DNA of 64,000 nucleotides from Aequorivita echinoideorum (GTDB lineage Bacteria; Bacteroidota; Bacteroidia; Flavobacteriales; Flavobacteriaceae), in assembly GCF_018476645.1 (NCBI RefSeq), contig NZ_JAHCTB010000005.1, forward strand, positions 62,001-126,000, in the 5' to 3' direction. The translations under genes and the position numbers were made by a program. Below the pieces are notes generated by a model. That model worked only from the letters and a program-made list of their open reading frames with translations, had not been told where the DNA came from and did no database searches. Of the stretch, positions 42,456 through 51,561 are shown piece by piece (position 1 is the stretch's first letter; every line of letters starts with the position of its first letter).

Positions 42456-43502
42456 CTATTGTACAATAATTCTTTTAACAACACTCTTTTCAGTAGCATT
42501 CAGTTTTAAAAGATAAACACCACTCTCCAATGAAGAAACGTCCACTTTCTTTTCAGAAGCAGTAAAAATTGCCGATTTTATTTCTCTTCCCGCAATATCA
42601 TAAACTACATAACTTTCTATGGGAGCAGAGGTATTGTCCTGTACCCAAACCACTTCTGAAGCGGGATTTGGATAAACAGAAACAGTTTCAGCCGTAAAAT
42701 CCTGTGTTCCCAGAACGCCCCAACGATCCTCTGCCATGGGTCCGCCCCATATTAGCGTTGCCAAATACGGCTGATCGATAAATGGATTTCTGTTGCCATA
42801 TACGGGTTGTAAATATGCATTGCGTTGGTCCTCAAACTCGGTTACGGGATCCTCGGCATTCCATTGCAAATAAATTTGCAACATATCTGTATCTCCTTGG
42901 AGGGCGCCGGAACCATTGAGGCTTGGCAAACAGCGATTGCCGTAGCGGGTGTACATATACATCATCATTCGCGCTACATCGCCTTTCCACTCATCACCGG
43001 GATACCAGTTTCCACTTCCCACGTTCCCAGCATTGCCGGAGCCTGCTGCAAACTTTTTACTATCGCGATTGTTATTGAATTGCTGGTCTGATGGACGAAT
43101 GTTGTGCGGGTCTGCATTAATCCCCGTCGAGCCATTATTAACATCGCCCATTGTAGGATTTGCATTGGAACGTGCAAAGGTATGCTCGCGATTGTATTCG
43201 CAAGTACTACCGCCAAAATCGTCCTTATCACGGCTGCGGTCTGTAGTACAATTCCCATCTGTATCGTTATAACCATACAGCAATAATACATTGTTATTGT
43301 TGTCTGGATCTTCGTCCGTAATCTTCATCGTGTCGCGCGTATCTCCATAAGTGAAACTCGAGCTTGCCACGTTGATTTTTTGCTGAAGCTCAAAATAAAG
43401 ATCCTGGCCCGTAAGGGTAATATCCACATTGTTGTAATAAGGTTGTTGCGCAAGAATGAGCTGCGCGGAAAGTAAAATTACGAGGGTAACTAATTGTTTC
43501 AT
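42456..43502 (-). CDS. Secreted endonuclease I with type IX sorting domain
   Basis: The 348-residue product has a signal peptide (about 1-18, ending LAQ), an endonuclease I domain with YNREHTFARS (catalytic His), the DPHNIRPSDQQFNNNR metal region and EWKGDVARMMMYM, ending NPFIDQPYLATLIWG. It then has a type IX sorting domain (VSVYPNPASE, then VYLLKL). Compact relative of the convergent 653-residue nuclease. A 9-bp tandem array sits 18 bp upstream of the start and may influence its expression. Confidence 0.92.
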   Translation of the reverse strand: MKQLVTLVILLSAQLILAQQPYYNNVDITLTGQDLYFELQQKINVASSSFTYGDTRDTMKITDEDPDNNNNVLLLYGYNDTDGNCTTDRSRDKDDFGGSTCEYNREHTFARSNANPTMGDVNNGSTGINADPHNIRPSDQQFNNNRDSKKFAAGSGNAGNVGSGNWYPGDEWKGDVARMMMYMYTRYGNRCLPSLNGSGALQGDTDMLQIYLQWNAEDPVTEFEDQRNAYLQPVYGNRNPFIDQPYLATLIWGGPMAEDRWGVLGTQDFTAETVSVYPNPASEVVWVQDNTSAPIESYVVYDIAGREIKSAIFTASEKKVDVSSLESGVYLLKLNATEKSVVKRIIVQ

Positions 43503-43520
43503 TGTTCTTATTTAAATGGT

Positions 43521-43565
43521 GCTATTGATTTTATTGATGCTATTGATGCTATTGATGCTATTGAT
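43521..43565. repeat. Five-unit 9-bp array GCTATTGAT
   Basis: Five 9-bp units (one variant TTTATTGAT) just upstream of the nuclease start, followed by degenerate continuation to about 43630. Confidence 0.85.
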
Positions 43566-43667
43566 GCTGTTTTTGGTGTCACTATAGTTTCTATTGTTAT
43601 TTTTGATGCTATTGTTTCTCTTGTTGCTTTATTATTTATTTTCCCATAGAATCCATAGTATTAATTC

Positions 43668-44879
43668 TTATTCTTTTTTCTGAAGCAAAGAAATATAAAA
43701 TCCGTCAAAACCGCTTTGGCTTGGCATTATTTTTTCGTCGTGAATCAAGGTAAAATTTTTACCGGCTTCCCTGCCTAAAAATTCCTTTATCTGCACCTCA
43801 TTTTCTGAGGGGAGTATTGAGCAGGTTGCGTATAACAATTGGCCTCCCGGCTTAACCATTCTAGAGTAACTATCCAACAGTTCCTTTTGGGTGGCGCGAA
43901 TGGAATCCAAGAATTCGGGTTGCAGTTTCCATTTGGAATCTGGATTTCGCCTTAAAACCCCCAAACCGCTACAAGGCGCATCAATCAAAACTTTGTCGGC
44001 TTTATCCGCTAATTTCTTAATCACTTTAGTGGATTCGATCACACGTGTTTCAATGTTGAAAATATCATTTCTGCGTGCCCTTCTTTTCAACTCATTCAAC
44101 TTATTTTCATAGATGTCCATCGCAATTAGTTGGCCTTTATTCTGCATTAAGGTAGCAATGTGAAGGCTTTTTCCTCCGGCACCGGCGCAGGCATCCACAA
44201 TACGCTCTCCGGGCTGTGGGTTCAAGATTTCAGCGACTTTTTGGGAAGATGCATCCTGAACTTCAAAAAGGCCGTTTTTAAAAGCATCTGTAGTAAACAC
44301 ATTTGTGCGTTCCTTGAGCTTCAGTGCGTTAGGATATCCTTTGAGCGTTTCGGTTTCAATATCCAAATCTGAAAGCTCGTTCTGTAAATTTTCGACCGTG
44401 GTTTTAAGGGTATTTACGCGCAGGACCACATCTGCCAATTCATTTAAGGCTGAAATTTCCCTGTCCCATTTTTTGCCCAGTTCCTTTTGGCCCAGCTCAT
44501 CCAGCCAGTCTGGGATGGACTCGCGATACTTTCTTATTTTTGATAGCTCATCAAATCGACCTTTGATTCTGCGTGTTGGGGTGTCCTCAAATTGCTTCCA
44601 TTCTGGAATTTTAATTCCGTTCAACGTGGCCCAAACGGCAAAAAGTCGAAAAAGATTTGGCCTGTCAAAAGGCTTGCGCACTTCAGCAATCTCCGCATAT
44701 AGTCTTTTCCAGCGCACGATATCATACGTAGTTTCCGCGATGAAGGCCCTATCGCGTGCGCCCCAACGTTTATCGCGCTTCAAGGTATTTTTGAGAACTT
44801 TATCTGCCTGCTTGTTTTCGTTGAAAATGAGGTGTAGCGAGTCTATGGTTGCAAATACAAGGTTACGGTGTAATTTCAT
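43668..44879 (-). CDS. RsmB/NOP2-family RNA 5-methylcytosine methyltransferase
   Basis: The 403-residue SAM-dependent enzyme has an N-terminal NusB-like helical region and a methyltransferase domain with VQDASSQ, SAM loop DACAGAGGKS, DAPCSGLG (base-flipping Cys region) and ATCSILPSEN (catalytic Cys). It methylates cytosine C5 in rRNA or tRNA. Exact target (RsmB C967 type or other) cannot be settled by eye. A TACCTTTG box precedes it. Confidence 0.9.
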   Translation of the reverse strand: MKLHRNLVFATIDSLHLIFNENKQADKVLKNTLKRDKRWGARDRAFIAETTYDIVRWKRLYAEIAEVRKPFDRPNLFRLFAVWATLNGIKIPEWKQFEDTPTRRIKGRFDELSKIRKYRESIPDWLDELGQKELGKKWDREISALNELADVVLRVNTLKTTVENLQNELSDLDIETETLKGYPNALKLKERTNVFTTDAFKNGLFEVQDASSQKVAEILNPQPGERIVDACAGAGGKSLHIATLMQNKGQLIAMDIYENKLNELKRRARRNDIFNIETRVIESTKVIKKLADKADKVLIDAPCSGLGVLRRNPDSKWKLQPEFLDSIRATQKELLDSYSRMVKPGGQLLYATCSILPSENEVQIKEFLGREAGKNFTLIHDEKIMPSQSGFDGFYISLLQKKE

Positions 44880-44938
44880 TTTTCTTCTTTTTGCACAAAT
44901 TCTATACTAGGTTTTTTCCCTTGATGAATTTGCGGACG

Positions 44939-44946
44939 CAAAGGTA
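44939..44946 (-). promoter_or_regulatory. -7 element TACCTTTG of the methyltransferase
   Basis: Exact TAnnTTTG on the minus strand, 59 bp before the ATG. The hexamer array (44959-45024) lies where the -33 box should be. Confidence 0.5.
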
Positions 44947-44958
44947 TCTTTTTAAATC

Positions 44959-45024
44959 GAAAGTGAAATCGAAATCGAAATTGAAATCGAAGCTGAATTT
45001 GAAATCGAAATCGAAACTGAAAAT
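44959..45024. repeat. Eleven-unit hexamer array GAANNN
   Basis: Eleven 6-bp units keep GAA and vary the other three bases (ATC most often; also AGT, ATT, GCT, TTT, ACT, AAT). It fills the space between two divergent promoters. Confidence 0.85.
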
Positions 45025-45036
45025 CTTTAGAATGAT

Positions 45037-45044
45037 TACTTTTG
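45037..45044 (+). promoter_or_regulatory. -7 element TACTTTTG of the YCF48-like gene
   Basis: Exact TAnnTTTG, 16 bp before the ATG at 45061, directly after the hexamer array. Confidence 0.5.
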
Positions 45045-45060
45045 CCCAAAAATATTCTTG

Positions 45061-46104
45061 ATGCGTTATTTGGTAAGCCTTCTTTTTGTTTTCTCCCTTT
45101 TTTCTTGTGAAACAAAGCCTGATTACACTTTTTCTTCGGTTGAAATTAGCCCGGTATTTATTGATAGCCTTAGCATTCGTGCCATTGAGCCCATTAATGA
45201 AAATATGGTGTGGTTTGCGGCAGACAAGGGCAGGGTTGGGGTAATTGATGGCGATACGCCGCGGCTCGCCAACATAAAATACGGTGATTCTCTGCTACAT
45301 TTTCGTTCCATAGCTTCAACGAAAGAGGCCATTTTTGTATTGAGTATTGCAAATCCCGCCGTTCTTTATAAAATTGGAGTAGATGGTGCAAAGGCTACAA
45401 ATATTGAGGAAGTTTACACTGAAAAAGGTGAAAATGTTTTTTATGATTCCATGAAATTTTGGAACGAAAAGGAAGGAATTGCCGTTGGCGATCCCATAAA
45501 TGGTTGCTTGTCCATAATAATCACGCGTGATGGCGGAAACCATTGGAATAAATTGGATTGTTCAAACCTTCCTTCGGCTGAAAAAGGCGAGGCGGCTTTT
45601 GCGGCAAGCAATTCCAACATCGCGGTTTATGATAATCAGGTATGGATTGCCACGGGCGGCAAGCGGGCGCGCGTGCTTCATTCTGCCAACAAGGGTGAGA
45701 ATTGGGAGATTTTTGAAACTCCAATTATTCAAGGGAAGGCGATGACGGGAATTTACAGCATCGATTTTTATGATGCCAAGACGGGAATCATTTTTGGCGG
45801 GGATTGGGAAAATAAGAAATTGAACGAAGGAAACAAGGCCGTAACAAAGGACGGTGGCAAAACCTGGAAACTTATTGCCAATGGAAAGGAACCAGGGTAC
45901 CGCTCCTCTGTAAAATATGTGCCGGAAACTGAAGGCCAAGGGATTGTAGCCATAGGCTCTCCAGGAATTTCAGTTAGTGGTGATGGTGGGAAAAGTTGGA
46001 ATGAGATTTCAAAAGAAGGTTTTTTTGCCATTGAATTTGTGAACGACAGCGTTGCGTTTGCTTCGGGGAATAATAGGATTTCAAAATTGTTATTCAAAAA
46101 ATAG
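45061..46104 (+). CDS. YCF48/BNR-type beta-propeller lipoprotein
   Basis: The 347-residue product has a lipoprotein signal (LFSC, Cys near 16) and repeated blades with ITRDGGNHWNKL, VTKDGGKTWKL and VSGDGGKSWNEI. These are Asp-box (BNR) motifs of the YCF48-like/sialidase-type propeller. The family is often labelled oxidoreductase in flavobacteria without evidence. A TTG codon just upstream (45058) is in frame, but the ATG is preferred. Likely an envelope scaffold protein; function unknown. Confidence 0.82.
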   Translation: MRYLVSLLFVFSLFSCETKPDYTFSSVEISPVFIDSLSIRAIEPINENMVWFAADKGRVGVIDGDTPRLANIKYGDSLLHFRSIASTKEAIFVLSIANPAVLYKIGVDGAKATNIEEVYTEKGENVFYDSMKFWNEKEGIAVGDPINGCLSIIITRDGGNHWNKLDCSNLPSAEKGEAAFAASNSNIAVYDNQVWIATGGKRARVLHSANKGENWEIFETPIIQGKAMTGIYSIDFYDAKTGIIFGGDWENKKLNEGNKAVTKDGGKTWKLIANGKEPGYRSSVKYVPETEGQGIVAIGSPGISVSGDGGKSWNEISKEGFFAIEFVNDSVAFASGNNRISKLLFKK

Positions 46105-46107
46105 GAA

Positions 46108-47115
46108 TCAATTATTTATTTCATTCATAATCTCCGCAAAAAGCTGTGCTGATTTTATCCTGTCTTCATTATTGTAAAAGCTTGAGGCAACGATTACTTC
46201 ATCTACGTTAGTTTCGGTAAGGAAAGTCTCTATTTGTTTTTTGACTGTTTCCTTGCTTCCCACAAAAGAATATTTCAGCATTTGATGCAAGGCGGGATGG
46301 TTCAATAACTCTTGCATTTCTTCAGTAAAATCAGAGGGCGGTTGCAATGCGGCCCTTGCGCCCGTGAGCACGCCCAAAAACATACGTATTATGGTAGTAA
46401 ATATTCGTTTTGCCTCTTCGTCGGTATCGGCTACGATTACATTTATCCCTGCAATGGTGTAGGGCGTCTTCAAAAATTCTGAAGGCTGAAATTCTGACCT
46501 ATAAATTTTTAGGGCATTCAATAAATGTGCAGAGGCAAAATGGCTCGCAAAAGCATATGGCAAACCTTTTTCGGCAGCCAAATGTGCACTATCCGTGCTT
46601 GATCCCAAAATATACAAAGGCACATCCACGCCTTCGGCTATGGCAGCGCGTACTTTGGAACTTGAATTTTTTTCTGAAAAATAATTTTGGATTTTTCCCA
46701 CTTCATTTGGAAAGGAATGTGCGGCCTGCATAAAATCTGACCGAATGGCCTGCGCCGTTTGGGGATCGGTGCCGGGTGCGCGTCCCAAACCAAGATCGAT
46801 ACGGTTGGGGTATAAATGTGCCAAGGTTCCAAACTGTTCCGCAATGATCAATGGCGAATGGTTGGGGAGCATAATACCGCCAGAACCCACGCGAATTTTC
46901 TCCGTATTTTCAGCAACATAACCGATGAGCAGTGAAGTGGCACTGCTGCCAATGTGCTCTGAGTTATGGTGTTCAGCAAACCAATACCGTTTGTAACTAT
47001 ATTTTTCAGCCTGCTGTGCCAATGCAAGCGAATTGTGCAAGGTTTGTTGAATGGAATTTCCTTCTGAAACAATGGCCAAATCGAGTATGGAGTATGCTAT
47101 TTTTTTTAAATTCAT
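46108..47115 (-). CDS. LLM-class flavin-dependent oxidoreductase
   Basis: The 335-residue protein is a luciferase-like monooxygenase of the YhbW/MsnO8-like group, with a TIM barrel. Seen are YWFAEHHNSEHIGSSATS, RVGSGGIMLPNHSPLIIAEQFG, and IDLGLGRAPGTD, the FMN-binding region. Flavin is supplied by a separate reductase. Natural substrate unknown. Convergent with the YCF48-like gene (3 bp between the ends). Confidence 0.9.
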   Translation of the reverse strand: MNLKKIAYSILDLAIVSEGNSIQQTLHNSLALAQQAEKYSYKRYWFAEHHNSEHIGSSATSLLIGYVAENTEKIRVGSGGIMLPNHSPLIIAEQFGTLAHLYPNRIDLGLGRAPGTDPQTAQAIRSDFMQAAHSFPNEVGKIQNYFSEKNSSSKVRAAIAEGVDVPLYILGSSTDSAHLAAEKGLPYAFASHFASAHLLNALKIYRSEFQPSEFLKTPYTIAGINVIVADTDEEAKRIFTTIIRMFLGVLTGARAALQPPSDFTEEMQELLNHPALHQMLKYSFVGSKETVKKQIETFLTETNVDEVIVASSFYNNEDRIKSAQLFAEIMNEINN

Positions 47116-47165
47116 TTTAAATATTTTTGAACAGAACTATAGGTTGTTCAAGATTTCCGCTTTCT

Positions 47166-48893
47166 TCAAACTTCTGAAGAAATCAATTTTTCCTCATCAT
47201 TTTTGCCCATTACAACCTGAAGAAGCAGTGCAATAGCTATCACCAGTATACTTCCTATTAAATTGAGCCACAAATATGGAACCTTGTCAATACCTCCGTA
47301 ATGTTTTATGGCGAAATAAAAGAGGGCAAAAATGAGCAGTTGCGTAATAATGGCAGCAATAAATACCGCGAAACTTTTTACGTATTTTATGAAAAATGCC
47401 AATAGGAAAATTCCCAGCACATTTCCATAAAAAATGGAACCGATAATGTTTACCAATTGGATTAAATTATCGAATAAATTAGCCGTACAGGCGACCACAA
47501 TGGCCATGATTCCCCATAAAAATGTGAATCCGCGCGAGGCGTTCAAATAATGTTTATCGGCTTTGCCGGGTCTGTTTCTTTTGTAAAGGTCTATGGTAGT
47601 GGTAGAGCCTAGGGCATTCAGCTCAGACGCAGTGGAGGACATGGCCGCGCACAAAATTACCGCAAGCAACAAACCTATGAGCCCATTTGGCAGATTATTC
47701 AGGATAAAATGGATAAATACATAATCCTTATCATTGGTCTCCGCATTTGGGTTGGCTTTTTCAATTACCGCCTTGGATTGTTCACGCAAATCCTTTTCGG
47801 TATTGTTGAGCAATTTTATTTCCTGCATCAAACCCTGTTGCTGGGAAAGTGACTCAGCTTTGGAATAGGCAATCTGTTTCGCCTTAATTTCTTGATGAAG
47901 GGATTTTTTCTCTGTTTCCAAAGCTTTGTAATCTTCGGCATATTCAGATTTCATGACATCCTTTACCGCAGCGGGATTAAAGTGCAATGGTGAATAATTG
48001 AATTGGTAAAAAACAAAAACCATAGTTCCCACCATCAAGATGAAAAATTGCATAGGAACTTTGAGCAAACCGTTCATAATCAAACCCATTTGGCTTTGCT
48101 TGACGTTGCTGCCAGACAGATATCTTTGTACTTGGCTTTGGTCTGTCCCAAAATAGGAAAGCGCCAAAAATGTTCCGCCAATCAGTCCGCTCCAGACCGT
48201 GTATCTATTTTCAAAATCGAATGAAAAATCAAGAATTTTCATTTTTCCGTTGGCTCCGGCAATTTCCAAGGCTTTTGTAAAGGATACGTCCAAAGGCAAA
48301 TAATTTAGAATGAGCAAAAATGCAATCAGCATTCCCAGAAAAATAACGCCCATCTGCTGTTTTTGCGTAACACTCACTGCCTTTGTCCCGCCGCTTACCG
48401 TATATAGAATTACAAGCACGCCGATGATGATATTCAAATACAACAAATTCCACCCGAGTACCGCTGAGAGAATGATGGACGGTGCAAAAATGGTTATGCC
48501 GCAGGCCAAGCCGCGCTGGATTAGAAATAGGATTGCCGTTAACGTGCGTGTTTTTTTATCAAAACGGCTTTCCAAATATTCATAAGCCGTAAAGACTTTC
48601 AACCTGTGATAAATGGGGATAAAGGCCAAACAAATAATCACCATAGCAATGGGAAGGCCTATGTAAAATTGCACAAAGCCCAAACCATCGTGGAATGCTT
48701 GTCCAGGAGTTGAGAGAAAGGTTATCGCGCTTGCTTGAGTTGCCATAACACTTAGGCCAATTGTCCACCAGCGCGCGCTGTTTCCACCTTTCAAATAATC
48801 ATCAACATCTTTGTGGCTACGGGATTTGTAAAGGCCGTAGCATACTATAAAAAGTAGGGTCCCAATTAAAACAATCCAATCAATCTGTTGCAT
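47166..48893 (-). CDS. Sodium:solute symporter (SSS family)
   Basis: The 575-residue protein has about 13-14 membrane helices and the SSS signature (GGNSARWWTIGLSVMATQAS at the start and later GLLLAVILCAAMSSTASELNA). Between two core helices, at about 315-385, lies a long charged helical insertion (ALETEKKSLHQEIKAK and on), predicted to form a coiled coil. Substrate unknown (sugar, sialic acid and others are possible). Its ATG directly follows the stop of a 36-residue ORF, suggesting translational coupling. Confidence 0.9.
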   Translation of the reverse strand: MQQIDWIVLIGTLLFIVCYGLYKSRSHKDVDDYLKGGNSARWWTIGLSVMATQASAITFLSTPGQAFHDGLGFVQFYIGLPIAMVIICLAFIPIYHRLKVFTAYEYLESRFDKKTRTLTAILFLIQRGLACGITIFAPSIILSAVLGWNLLYLNIIIGVLVILYTVSGGTKAVSVTQKQQMGVIFLGMLIAFLLILNYLPLDVSFTKALEIAGANGKMKILDFSFDFENRYTVWSGLIGGTFLALSYFGTDQSQVQRYLSGSNVKQSQMGLIMNGLLKVPMQFFILMVGTMVFVFYQFNYSPLHFNPAAVKDVMKSEYAEDYKALETEKKSLHQEIKAKQIAYSKAESLSQQQGLMQEIKLLNNTEKDLREQSKAVIEKANPNAETNDKDYVFIHFILNNLPNGLIGLLLAVILCAAMSSTASELNALGSTTTIDLYKRNRPGKADKHYLNASRGFTFLWGIMAIVVACTANLFDNLIQLVNIIGSIFYGNVLGIFLLAFFIKYVKSFAVFIAAIITQLLIFALFYFAIKHYGGIDKVPYLWLNLIGSILVIAIALLLQVVMGKNDEEKLISSEV

Positions 48894-49004
48894 TTAGCTG
48901 AAGTTTTGCATTAACAGATAAAAAAGATATATATATAGAGTATTCATTAGAAGCACCAGCGTGTACTTCCATTTCCAGACATATTTTTTTGGATGTTTTT
49001 CCAC
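48894..49004 (-). CDS. 36-residue single-helix membrane peptide next to the symporter
   Basis: This short frame starts with GTG at 49004, 11 bp after the PIG-L stop. It ends with TAA immediately before the symporter ATG. It encodes a basic, Trp-rich N-terminus (KHPKKYVWKWKYT) followed by one hydrophobic helix (LVLLMNTLYIYLFYLLM). The charge pattern predicts an inner-membrane protein with its N-terminus in the cytoplasm. Fit between both neighbours suggests a real gene that could be an accessory subunit of the symporter (inference). A purely chance ORF cannot be excluded because of its size. Confidence 0.6.
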   Translation of the reverse strand: MEKHPKKYVWKWKYTLVLLMNTLYIYLFYLLMQNFS

Positions 49005-49015
49005 CTTTAAAAAAT

Positions 49016-51511
49016 TTATTTTTTTCCTATCGAAAGCATATTGGCAAAAAGTCTATATGCACCGGGAACACCGGCAGGCAATTCCCTAAAAAAACTGAGA
49101 CCTGTATAAATATAGTGGCCTTTGCCATAGGTGGCAATAAGTAGGGCACCCTCACTTTCTGTTTCATTTTTGTCTTTCATTGCAAGCACCGGCGTAAATT
49201 CCTTCGCCCATCCGTTTGGAAAATATAGACCGCGTTCCTGCACCCATCCCTCAAAATCCTTTTCGGTAATTTTATTCGGAAAAGTCATTAGCGCATTGCT
49301 TTTATCAAGAATTTTTACCTTACTGAATTCATCCGTAACCCTATCGCGTGAAAGTTTTAATGGATACGGAGAAAAATTTTCGGTAACCAGACTGTGATTT
49401 GTATTGTATTGCACTATCATAGTTCCGCCATTTTCTACATATTTGTGAAGAATGGGTTGCGCAAAAGCAAGTTCTGGGACGGTGTTATAAGCGCGAATTC
49501 CCACTACAATGGCATCAAAATTTTTCAGGCTCTCAGCGGTGATGGATGAGGGGTTTATGGTCGTGACCGAATAGCCAATTTGCCGCAAATTTTCAGGAAT
49601 TGCATCGCCGGCGCCGGCTATGTATCCTATGTTTTCACCTTTTTTTTGAATATCCAACTTCACAATTTTTGCTTCGGAAGGTAAAAGGACGCTTTGATAG
49701 GGCAGGTGGTCGTAATTGATACTAACCAATTCCTTTTCAAAAGTCTGATTACCAATTTTCAAAATAGATTTCAATGAAGCTTCACTTTGATTTTTAGGGG
49801 GCGTTATTTTGAAATAGAAAGTTTTGGTTTCATCCATTCGGGACAAACTGAAAGTCTGCTGTTGTGGCTCTACCCCCCAACCATTTTGGGTTTGAAGGAC
49901 AACAGTACCCGCAATACTGTCTTTTCCCGCACGTACTAGTACCGGAATTTCTTTAGAATCTTCATTTGCAAAAATGATCACTTTCTCCGGCAGTGATGAG
50001 GTTACTTGGGGCAAGACTTCAAGCGGGCGATAAACCTCTCCCATCACGGGATCGTTGAATTTATAGACAATTTCCCTTTTAAAAGACAAACTGGTTTCAC
50101 CAAATTGCAATTCAATAATTATTTGTTCCAAAGATGGAGTTTCGGGAAGCCCAATAAATTTTTCCGGTGCTTCATACATTCCCACCGTTCCCGTTTCGTT
50201 GAGCCAATAAGGCGAGGAATAGCGCGGATTGTTGCTGCCGGAATTCAGTTTTATTTCAATTTTTTTATCGAAATTAAATGGAAGGGAAACAGATTCGTTC
50301 CAAAGAATTTTTCCATCTGAATTTTTTATGCTTTTTAGAAGAACATTATTGTTGCCGCGGTTGATAGCTTCCACCGTAATCCTAAAGTCTTCATCGGGAT
50401 TTACCGAATTTTTTTCAGAAACGGCTTCCAGAAAAATTCCGCCGCAATCCAAAATCAGCTTTTTAAGCTGCTCCAATTTTATCTTTCGCCAGTGTTCGTC
50501 CTTTAAATTTAAAACCAACGAATATGCGCTCAACAACTGCGGAAGCATAGCTGAAGGATCTTTGTAATTGAAGTTTTCTTCCAAAGGATTCAAAATCGAA
50601 CCAATCTGGGCACCGCCCTCCAAGCGGGACCACGTGGTATTTATACCATCAAAAAGATCGCTTTTTGCAGGCATCGAGCCTTTTAAAAGTTCCAAATATT
50701 CAGTTTCGCTACCTCGGGAACCCGTGCTACCAAAGCCCTGCGACTTGTGCATACTGCGGCTCAAGGAAGCGATTTCGCCATTGGAAAGTCCCAAACTTGG
50801 GAAAAAGTTGCCCGTTTCCACCGCCACCATTTTTGATTTATCAGCCTTTTCAAATTTTTCTTGGCTTCCATAGAACCACCACGACGTATTGAAAAACAAA
50901 CGCTCGGGTTGCCATACGCCAAATTCCTGTGCGCTTTTTGGAAATTTATTTTGGTTGCCAACATCATCAAAAGCATCAACGCTCAACATCGCGGAAAGGG
51001 TATGATGACCGTGTGTACTGCCAGGGCTGCGGTGATCAAACCTATTGATTATTACATCTGGCTTAAATTCGCGAATGGTGCGCACCACATCGCCCAAAAC
51101 TTGATCCCTGTCCCAAAACTCCAATGTTTCATCGGGATTTTTGCTGTAACCAAAATCATTTGCCCGTGTAAAAAATTGTTTTCCGCCATCAATCTTTCGT
51201 GCGGCAAGCAGTTCTTGGGTTCTAATCACGCCCAATAATTCACGGATTTCCGGGGCTATTAGATTTTGTCCGCCATCGCCACGCGTTAATGAAAGGTAAG
51301 CGGTATTTGCGTGAACATCATTGACCAAATAACTGATCAATCGCGTGTTTTCATCATCTGGATGGGCTGCGATATACAAGGCCGAACCAATGAAATTCAA
51401 CTTTTGAAGGGAATGGAAAATTTCTGATGAAGTGGGTTTTTTGGGAGTTTGTGCGCTTGCGAAGGTGGCTATAAAGAGGAGTAAAAACTTCGTAAAAAAT
51501 AATTTTTGCAT
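49016..51511 (-). CDS. PIG-L family deacetylase, long secreted form
   Basis: The 831-residue product has a signal peptide (about 1-20), an N-terminal PIG-L/LmbE deacetylase domain with the zinc motif AHPDDE (49-54) and a later HGHHTLS ligand region. It then has Ig-like beta domains and a C-terminal glutamine-amidotransferase-like domain (YIAGAGDAIPENLRQIGYSV, then VVGIRAYNT). It likely removes acetyl groups from a sugar-containing substrate. The frame is open to 51553, but the start at 51511 gives the signal peptide. Upstream of the 36-residue ORF and the symporter, so uptake of the product is plausible. Confidence 0.88.
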   Translation of the reverse strand: MQKLFFTKFLLLFIATFASAQTPKKPTSSEIFHSLQKLNFIGSALYIAAHPDDENTRLISYLVNDVHANTAYLSLTRGDGGQNLIAPEIRELLGVIRTQELLAARKIDGGKQFFTRANDFGYSKNPDETLEFWDRDQVLGDVVRTIREFKPDVIINRFDHRSPGSTHGHHTLSAMLSVDAFDDVGNQNKFPKSAQEFGVWQPERLFFNTSWWFYGSQEKFEKADKSKMVAVETGNFFPSLGLSNGEIASLSRSMHKSQGFGSTGSRGSETEYLELLKGSMPAKSDLFDGINTTWSRLEGGAQIGSILNPLEENFNYKDPSAMLPQLLSAYSLVLNLKDEHWRKIKLEQLKKLILDCGGIFLEAVSEKNSVNPDEDFRITVEAINRGNNNVLLKSIKNSDGKILWNESVSLPFNFDKKIEIKLNSGSNNPRYSSPYWLNETGTVGMYEAPEKFIGLPETPSLEQIIIELQFGETSLSFKREIVYKFNDPVMGEVYRPLEVLPQVTSSLPEKVIIFANEDSKEIPVLVRAGKDSIAGTVVLQTQNGWGVEPQQQTFSLSRMDETKTFYFKITPPKNQSEASLKSILKIGNQTFEKELVSINYDHLPYQSVLLPSEAKIVKLDIQKKGENIGYIAGAGDAIPENLRQIGYSVTTINPSSITAESLKNFDAIVVGIRAYNTVPELAFAQPILHKYVENGGTMIVQYNTNHSLVTENFSPYPLKLSRDRVTDEFSKVKILDKSNALMTFPNKITEKDFEGWVQERGLYFPNGWAKEFTPVLAMKDKNETESEGALLIATYGKGHYIYTGLSFFRELPAGVPGAYRLFANMLSIGKK

Positions 51512-51561
51512 AAAAAATTTCTGAATTATTGAAATCAATCCAAAGATACCCATTTATAATC

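Noticed and set aside
44849-45061. Lys/Ser-rich ORF on the plus strand
   Set aside because: It is only the translation of the GAANNN hexamer array.
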